Shown here in pieces: positions 25,609 through 30,066 of a DNA stretch of 30,066 nucleotides. Source of the stretch: Candidatus Pelagibacter sp. (GTDB lineage Bacteria; Pseudomonadota; Alphaproteobacteria; Pelagibacterales; Pelagibacteraceae); NCBI GenBank assembly GCA_002704625.1, contig PAGZ01000015.1, forward strand, positions 1 through 30,066. Direction: 5' to 3'. Position numbers and translations under genes: made by a program. The notes beneath the pieces are model-generated. The model made no database searches and had not been told where the DNA came from. It worked only from the letters and a program-made list of their open reading frames with translations. Each line of letters opens with the position of its first letter. Position 1 is the first letter of the stretch.

Positions 25609-26788
25609 GGATTATGATCGAGAATACAAACCACTAATTAATTTTATATTAGAAAAACTAAGTGGTGGCAACTTTCCAGAATATTCTAAGAAAGACATTT
25701 CATTAATGACAAAGTTATATAATGAAATATCTATTGGTTTTGTAACTGCGCGTGCAATAAAATCTAAAGGTGATATGTTAAAAACTATCGTAAGCGGTAG
25801 TCAGATGACTATACCTTCTCCAAGTAGATTTTTATCGAAAACTGTTAGACAAGATATAATTGATAATCAAGTAAAACAATATGTTTACAAATACAAATTG
25901 GGTTATAGAAATATTAAAATAGTTTTTGGATTACTAAAATCAAGTATGATAAGTGATGAGGAGCTAGATCATGGTGCAGAAAAAATATGCTCATGGTTAG
26001 CAGTATGTGCAAAATATGCGAAAGCAAGATGTGGTCAAAAACAAGATGTTTATATCTATATGGGTAACCACAAAAAACGTTTTCCAAAATCAACTGTAAT
26101 TAATATTGGTCCAAATAATGTAAATAGTGGATTTTCTACTATTTGTCAAAATGCAAATGAAATAATTATATATCGACAAGAAGAGTGGTTCAAAGTATTT
26201 TTGCACGAGACATTTCATTCTTTTGGATTTGAACCAAATGAAGCAAGCGAGCGTACACTGAGTGATTATTTAAAAGAAATGTTGCCAATAGAACCTAGAG
26301 TAAGAGTAAGTGAAGCATATGTTGAGACATGGGCTAGAATTATTAATTCTAGTTATGCTTCTATTATAAAGTCATCAGATTTAAATGAATATATTGCATT
26401 AGTTCGGTTCAGCTTGCTTGTAGAATCATTATTTGCAGTAATTCAAGCATCACGTATATTAACATTTATGAATCTATCTTACTCAGATGTAATAGATAAA
26501 ACGTCTATTACAGCCAAAACAATGTACAAAGAAAATACTAATGTTTTTGCATATTATTTATTGACAGCAGCTTTTATAATTAAACCATATCTTTTTTTAA
26601 AATGGTGTAGTAATTACAACTCAAATTGGTTAGAGTTTAATAATAGTCCATATGCTATTAATAATTTTAAAGATTTTGTTAATAAGTCTTTGCAAAATAG
26701 AGATTTAATTAAAATATATAATAAAACTGCTAATATTGAAAATACTCAAACTATTGGCTTGCGAATGAGCATCGTTGATGTGAATTAA
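25607..26788 (+). CDS. Putative zinc metalloprotease (HExxH)
   Basis: A 393-residue protein with the HExxH zinc-binding motif HETFH at 200-204 (WFKVFLHETFHSFGFE). An ExxxxW helix follows (SEAYVETWARI, Glu236/Glu240), typical of a gluzincin-like third ligand, though the assignment is by eye. The N-terminal 190 residues show no known domain (IVFGLLKSS, VYIYMGNHKKRFPKS). The C-terminal part is helical. I recall metalloprotease-like proteins with a KVFxHExFHxFG pattern in algal giant viruses. Substrate and stage are unknown; virion maturation or host-protein cleavage are possible. The start overlaps a 12-bp inverted repeat. Confidence 0.82.
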   Translation: MDYDREYKPLINFILEKLSGGNFPEYSKKDISLMTKLYNEISIGFVTARAIKSKGDMLKTIVSGSQMTIPSPSRFLSKTVRQDIIDNQVKQYVYKYKLGYRNIKIVFGLLKSSMISDEELDHGAEKICSWLAVCAKYAKARCGQKQDVYIYMGNHKKRFPKSTVINIGPNNVNSGFSTICQNANEIIIYRQEEWFKVFLHETFHSFGFEPNEASERTLSDYLKEMLPIEPRVRVSEAYVETWARIINSSYASIIKSSDLNEYIALVRFSLLVESLFAVIQASRILTFMNLSYSDVIDKTSITAKTMYKENTNVFAYYLLTAAFIIKPYLFLKWCSNYNSNWLEFNNSPYAINNFKDFVNKSLQNRDLIKIYNKTANIENTQTIGLRMSIVDVN

Positions 26789-26793
26789 GGTAA

Positions 26794-26801
26794 AAAATTG
26801 A
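26794..26801 (+). promoter_or_regulatory. AAAATTGA early-promoter-like motif
   Basis: An exact octamer 45 nt before the FEN1-like ATG at 26847. Confidence 0.6.
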
Positions 26802-26846
26802 TAGCATATAAGTGTAAAAATAGCTTTTAGACTAAAAACTACCAAC

Positions 26847-27788
26847 ATGGGAATTCAAGGTTTAAACAGATTTCTACGTACCAACTGCCAAAATGTTATA
26901 AAACAGATTTGTCTGTGGGAACTAAAAGGCAAAACGATAGCTGTTGATGCTAGTATTTATATGTATCGTTTTCAAGGAGAAGGTGGCTTAATTGATGGTA
27001 TATTTCAAATGGTTAGTTTGATGCAATATAATAAGATAATTCCCATATTCGTATTTGATGGAAAGCCACCACCTGAAAAACTAGAACTATTGCAAAAGCG
27101 ACGCCAAGAAAAAGCAGAAGCACAGAAACAATATAAAGAACTTCAAGAAAGATTGAAAACTTGTCATGAAGATGATATTGCAGATTTAGAAACTGAAGCT
27201 GATAATCTAAGAAAACAGTTTATTCGTTTGACACAAGAAGATATTGACAATGTTAAACATCTTCTTGAAATTATGGGTGTAAAATATTATGAATGTGATG
27301 GAGAGTCAGATTGTGTATGTGCAAAAATGGTACAAAAAAAAATTGCATATGCGTGTCTAAGTGAAGATATGGATATGTTTGTCTATGGTTGTCCTAGAGT
27401 GCTCCGCTATCTTAGTCTTTTGAAAGCAAATGTTGTACTTTATGATTTAGTCGGCATATTAAATCGTTTAAACATTAATTTTCAAGATTTCCAAGATATA
27501 TGTGTCTTATCAGGTACGGATTATAATTTAGCTACTGATAGTAATATAGAGTTACATCGTGCGTTAAAGTTATTTGCAAAATATAGAAAAAGGGGTGCTA
27601 ATGAAGGATATTATCAATGGGTTATAAATAATTTGTATATAACTGATGTAGACACGTATACTACTACAAAAAATATGTTTAACATAATTGACTTGCAACT
27701 AGATAAAAATAATTTAGTGCAATCAGAATATGATGAATGTAAAATGCAGAACTTTCTTTTAAATTATGGTTTTGTATTTGCGTATTAA
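26847..27788 (+). CDS. FEN1/XPG-family flap endonuclease
   Basis: A 313-residue structure-specific nuclease expected to remove 5' flaps in lagging-strand synthesis. Typical landmarks are the MGIQGL start, VDASIYMYRF (Asp34), FVFDGKPPPEK (Asp71), the arch helices rich in Lys/Glu (78-130), the GESDCVCAKMVQ site (Glu153, Asp155; cellular FEN1 has EAEAQCA), SEDMDMFVYG (Asp174, Asp176) and LSGTDYN (Asp225). All metal ligands are kept. No PCNA-binding QxxFF box is visible at the C-terminus, so recruitment may differ. The length is slightly below the cellular enzyme. It is preceded by an AAAATTGA motif, which fits early expression, and ended by a strong hairpin over its stop codon. Confidence 0.92.
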   Translation: MGIQGLNRFLRTNCQNVIKQICLWELKGKTIAVDASIYMYRFQGEGGLIDGIFQMVSLMQYNKIIPIFVFDGKPPPEKLELLQKRRQEKAEAQKQYKELQERLKTCHEDDIADLETEADNLRKQFIRLTQEDIDNVKHLLEIMGVKYYECDGESDCVCAKMVQKKIAYACLSEDMDMFVYGCPRVLRYLSLLKANVVLYDLVGILNRLNINFQDFQDICVLSGTDYNLATDSNIELHRALKLFAKYRKRGANEGYYQWVINNLYITDVDTYTTTKNMFNIIDLQLDKNNLVQSEYDECKMQNFLLNYGFVFAY

Positions 27789-27816
27789 CAAAAATAATGA
27801 TATACTTATTTTTGTT
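27787..27816 (+). terminator. 11-bp perfect hairpin at the FEN1-like stop
   Basis: AACAAAAATAA (27787-27797) pairs perfectly with TTATTTTTGTT (27806-27816) around an 8-nt loop. The stem starts inside the stop codon (27786-27788). Confidence 0.65.
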
Positions 27817-27864
27817 TCATTTATAATGATGATTTAAAAGATTTCCTATTATAATATATAGAAG

Positions 27865-28902
27865 ATGGAAGCTGCAGATGATGATTCGCTAAGAATTAAA
27901 AATCTTAGAGAAAATGTTCCAAAATCGAGAAAGCGCCGTCGTGTATCTCCAGAAGACTTTCGTATTTTAACTCCAGGTGAACATGATAATATCTCTCAAA
28001 AAAACTACAGTGTAAGACAATTGAAAGAGATGTGTAGATTTTATAAGCAAAAAGTTTCTGGTAATAAGGATGAATTAACAAATAGAATATATAATTATTT
28101 ACGATTATCTCAATATGCAATAATAATTCAACATGTAGCAAAAAACTATCTTCTTAGAAGATTGTTAAAGGCAAAAGGTCCTGCATTTATTTCTAGAAGC
28201 AAATGTGTGAATGATTTTGATTTTTTTACTATGGATTCAGTAAAAGATATATCTGCAGAGCAATTTATAAGTTATCAAGATTCAGATAGTTTTATTTACG
28301 GGTTTGATGTTATGTCGCTGTATAATCTTGTTAAGAAAAGTGGACAAGGCATAAACACACAAAATCCATATAATCGAAAACTATTTCCTCAGGTATTATT
28401 TGAAAACTCAGAAACTATTTATAGATTAACAAAATACTATTTTGGAAATTGTGTAACAAGTATTGCTTCACCGCCTCCAGTTGATGAGAAAAAATTGGTA
28501 GAATTAAAGTTAATATCCTTATTTCAAGAAATAAATGAATTGGGCAATTATGCAGATCATAATTGGTTATGGAGTTTAAATCGCATTGCATTAGTTAGAT
28601 TTATACGAGAAATTATAGATATATGGCAATATAGAGCTGATTTAACAAATTATACAAGACAAATAATATGTCCGCCTCATGGTAATCCATTTATTGATGT
28701 TCAATATCAATCTCTGCCAAGTTTAGATGTGCTTCAGTTACTTAAATCTTGTGAATTAATTATACGTAATTTAGTATCTAGAGGATTGGCAGCAGCAGAT
28801 AAAGCTTTAGGAGCCCAATATGTGTTGTGTGCTCTTACTTTAGTAAGTGAACAGGCAGCGGTGGCAATGCCATGGTTATATCAATCTGTCGCACAAAGTT
28901 AA
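27865..28902 (+). CDS. SAP-domain protein, conserved in algal giant viruses
   Basis: A 345-residue protein probably bound to DNA, perhaps in the virion. An N-terminal basic patch (KSRKRRR, 20-26) precedes a SAP motif at about 48-80 (YSVRQLKEMCRFYKQKVSG, KDELTNRI), a helix-turn-helix element that binds AT-rich DNA. The rest (95-345) is a conserved helical domain that I recall with this architecture in related viruses, with FIYGFDVMSLYNLVKKSG, NPYNRKLFPQ and IPLxW-like Trp motifs (NWLWSLNR, IWQYRADLT). The C-terminus is hydrophobic but not a clear TM helix. The spacing of 76 nt from the FEN1-like stop includes an AT-rich upstream run (ATAATATATAG) before the ATG. Confidence 0.85.
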   Translation: MEAADDDSLRIKNLRENVPKSRKRRRVSPEDFRILTPGEHDNISQKNYSVRQLKEMCRFYKQKVSGNKDELTNRIYNYLRLSQYAIIIQHVAKNYLLRRLLKAKGPAFISRSKCVNDFDFFTMDSVKDISAEQFISYQDSDSFIYGFDVMSLYNLVKKSGQGINTQNPYNRKLFPQVLFENSETIYRLTKYYFGNCVTSIASPPPVDEKKLVELKLISLFQEINELGNYADHNWLWSLNRIALVRFIREIIDIWQYRADLTNYTRQIICPPHGNPFIDVQYQSLPSLDVLQLLKSCELIIRNLVSRGLAAADKALGAQYVLCALTLVSEQAAVAMPWLYQSVAQS

Positions 28903-28960
28903 GGAAAAATTATAATTTGGAGTCGTTACAGGGGTTCTGCTCATAAAAATATCTATTAAT

Positions 28961-28972
28961 GCGTTAAAACGC
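28961..28972 (+). promoter_or_regulatory. GCGTTAAAACGC palindrome before the SWIB gene
   Basis: A palindromic 12-mer (GCGTT-AA-AACGC) 32 nt upstream of the ATG. It has strong G/C ends in an AT-rich spacer and could be a promoter or regulator site. Confidence 0.4.
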
Positions 28973-29004
28973 TTAAATAGATGTCTTAAGATATGGTATA
29001 AGAA

Positions 29005-29658
29005 ATGCCACGAGCAAAGAAGATGAACACTGAAACCGCAGCTAAGGCTGTAAAGAAATCCGCCACTAAGGCAACAACATCTACCAAGGTAAAGAAGACT
29101 GTTGAGAAGGCTGTAGCCCCAGCCATGGCTGAGGCCCCAGCCATGGTTGACACCACGGTTGAGGTTGTTGTTACTACTCCAGTTGAGGTCAGCAAGGAGC
29201 AAGAGCTTTCTTCTGAGTTCACTAATATCCTAAGTGTTATTGGAACACTTTCTTCGCAGCTATCTGCTCTTAAGACCCACGTGCGCGCCCTTGAGAAGAA
29301 GGCTGTGCGGGAGCTTAAAGCTGCCAACAAGGCCAGCAAGAAGCGCCAGAAGGCTAAGGGCAATCGCCAGCCATCTGGTTTTGTAAAACCAACTCTTATT
29401 AGTGCTGAGCTTGCCAAGTTCCTTGGAAAGGAGAATGGCACTGAAATGGCTCGTACTGATGTAACTAAGGAGATTAACAGCTACATTCGCAAGGAGAAGC
29501 TCCAGGACAAGGATAATGGTCGCAAGATTAATCCTGATAAGGCTCTTAAGACTCTCCTTAAGGTTGGAGACAATGATGAGCTCACGTACTTTAATCTTCA
29601 GCGCTACATGAGTCCTCACTTTGCTAAGTCTACTCCAAAAAAGACTGAAAGCGTTTAA
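29005..29658 (+). CDS. SWIB/MDM2-domain protein with basic histone-like tail
   Basis: A 217-residue chromatin-type protein. The N-terminal 60 residues are Lys/Ala/Thr-rich, like a linker-histone tail. A coiled-coil region (70-108) leads to a basic patch (KASKKRQKAKGNR). Residues 125-206 match a SWIB (BAF60b/MDM2-like) domain: GFVKPTLISAELAKFLG, RTDVTKEINSYIRKEKLQD, GRKINPDKALKTLL and LTYFNLQRYMSPHF. SWIB proteins are common virion-packaged candidates for genome condensation or transcription control. Codon use is clearly richer in G+C than its neighbours, as often found for abundant proteins. The start is the ATG at 29005, preceded by GGTATAAGAA. Confidence 0.9.
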   Translation: MPRAKKMNTETAAKAVKKSATKATTSTKVKKTVEKAVAPAMAEAPAMVDTTVEVVVTTPVEVSKEQELSSEFTNILSVIGTLSSQLSALKTHVRALEKKAVRELKAANKASKKRQKAKGNRQPSGFVKPTLISAELAKFLGKENGTEMARTDVTKEINSYIRKEKLQDKDNGRKINPDKALKTLLKVGDNDELTYFNLQRYMSPHFAKSTPKKTESV

Positions 29659-29664
29659 ATACAA

Positions 29665-29699
29665 TACAATAAATCATTAAATATCAATAATTTATTGTA
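29665..29699 (+). terminator. 10-bp perfect hairpin after the SWIB gene
   Basis: TACAATAAAT (29665-29674) pairs with ATTTATTGTA (29690-29699) around a 15-nt loop, 6 nt after the stop. Confidence 0.6.
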
Positions 29700-29735
29700 A
29701 CTATTTTGTTGGAAAACTTATTGTATCCATTTTCT

Positions 29736-29969
29736 TCAAAAACTTATTGTTTTATCGCTATGTATAAAAAGTCTTTCTGCGGTTGTTTGCAATTCTTTTT
29801 CTTCAGTTTTAATGGTAAAATAGGGTTTTATATCATCTCTATGAACGCATATTACAATTGCTTTCAAAAACTTTTTCCTTCTGATATCAAAGTATAAAAC
29901 TATATCGTCTTTTTCAATAAAATTATATAATTGTATTTCCATTATATTTCTAGAGAGAAATAAAGCCAT
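29736..29969 (-). CDS. Small conserved SH3-like protein
   Basis: A 77-residue protein with YNFIEKDDIVLYFDIRRKKF, IVICVHRDDIKPYFTIKTEE and ELQTTAERLFI. I recall this pattern (KxxDxVLxxDxxxxKxxKxIVxIHxDDxxPYYTIxxxxxxExQTxxxRL) in small giant-virus proteins of unknown role; the beta-rich layout would suit an SH3/Tudor-like barrel. The frame may start at the ATG 29967-29969 (MALFL) or nine codons in, at 29940-29942 (MEIQLYNF). The inner start matches the conserved part better. The minus strand is preferred over the overlapping plus-strand frame at 29706, which is Cys/Phe-rich and non-conserved in look. Confidence 0.7.
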   Translation of the reverse strand: MALFLSRNIMEIQLYNFIEKDDIVLYFDIRRKKFLKAIVICVHRDDIKPYFTIKTEEKELQTTAERLFIHSDKTISF

Positions 29970-30032
29970 TTCTTTAAACTAAAGTATGTTTGTAGACGCT
30001 TTAAGATCAGATTTATATTGACTATTTCTCAA

Positions 30033-30040
30033 AAAATTGA
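30033..30040 (+). promoter_or_regulatory. AAAATTGA early-promoter-like motif at the window's right edge
   Basis: An exact octamer on the plus strand 26 nt from the window end. It would serve a plus-strand gene beginning beyond the window. Confidence 0.45.
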
Positions 30041-30066
30041 AATAAAGGTAAGGCTGTTAAGTATAG

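Noticed and set aside
28986..29441. Minus-strand Ser/Ala-rich frame opposite the SWIB gene
   Set aside because: It is a shadow of the Lys/Ala-rich SWIB coding sequence.
29706..29897. Plus-strand 63-codon frame near the right end
   Set aside because: It overlaps the minus-strand small protein, which shows a recognisable pattern; the plus frame is Cys/Phe-rich with no motif.

Overview
The window looks like part of a large double-stranded DNA virus genome (Nucleocytoviricota, most likely order Imitervirales, near the alga-infecting mesomimivirids). Reasons: it is AT-rich and densely packed, genes lie on both strands with short spacers, and there are no Shine-Dalgarno sites. The giant-virus early motif AAAATTGA stands upstream of several genes, and hairpins sit at many stop codons. 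The gene set is typical: a poxvirus-A22/RuvC-like resolvase, a FEN1-like nuclease and a second 5'-3' exonuclease, an eIF4A-like helicase with a MIF4G protein, a MutS-like ATPase, an ABC1/ADCK-type kinase, an N-myristoyltransferase-like enzyme, and many one-pass membrane proteins of virion type. This assignment comes from recalled family features, not from a search.

Layout. 1-1020 is the 3' end of a modular Pro-Glu repeat protein that is visibly more GC-rich than everything around it. 1137-9287 holds a membrane protein, a USP-like cysteine protease, a conserved unknown, a membrane-anchored methyltransferase, a membrane-anchored NMT-like protein and a run of small membrane or basic proteins. 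9293-14852 holds a 5'-3' exonuclease, an ABC1-like kinase, a conserved unknown, a zinc-finger protein, a membrane RING protein and a two-TM protein. 14918-21843 is a seven-gene minus-strand block: DUF5767-like virion protein, RuvC-like resolvase, two virion-type proteins, membrane MutS-like ATPase and DEAD-box helicase. 21954-29658 is a plus-strand run: MIF4G protein, small unknown, OTU-NADAR fusion, HExxH metalloprotease, FEN1-like nuclease, SAP-domain protein and SWIB protein. A small minus-strand protein and a forward early motif close the window.

How the genes fit together. Three themes stand out. The first is DNA processing (two 5' nucleases, a resolvase, a MutS-like ATPase). The second is control of host translation (eIF4A-like and MIF4G genes back to back). 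The third is ubiquitin and ADP-ribose signalling (USP-like protease, OTU-NADAR fusion, RING protein). Two regulatory patterns recur. AAAATTGA precedes five likely early genes. A TATAC pentamer lies 0-4 nt before the ATG of nine other genes and may be a late or start-proximal element. No tRNA, rRNA, CRISPR array, transposase, intein or intron was seen. Start codons were taken as ATG because the biology is eukaryotic-viral, which shortens three frames that would otherwise open on GTG or TTG.
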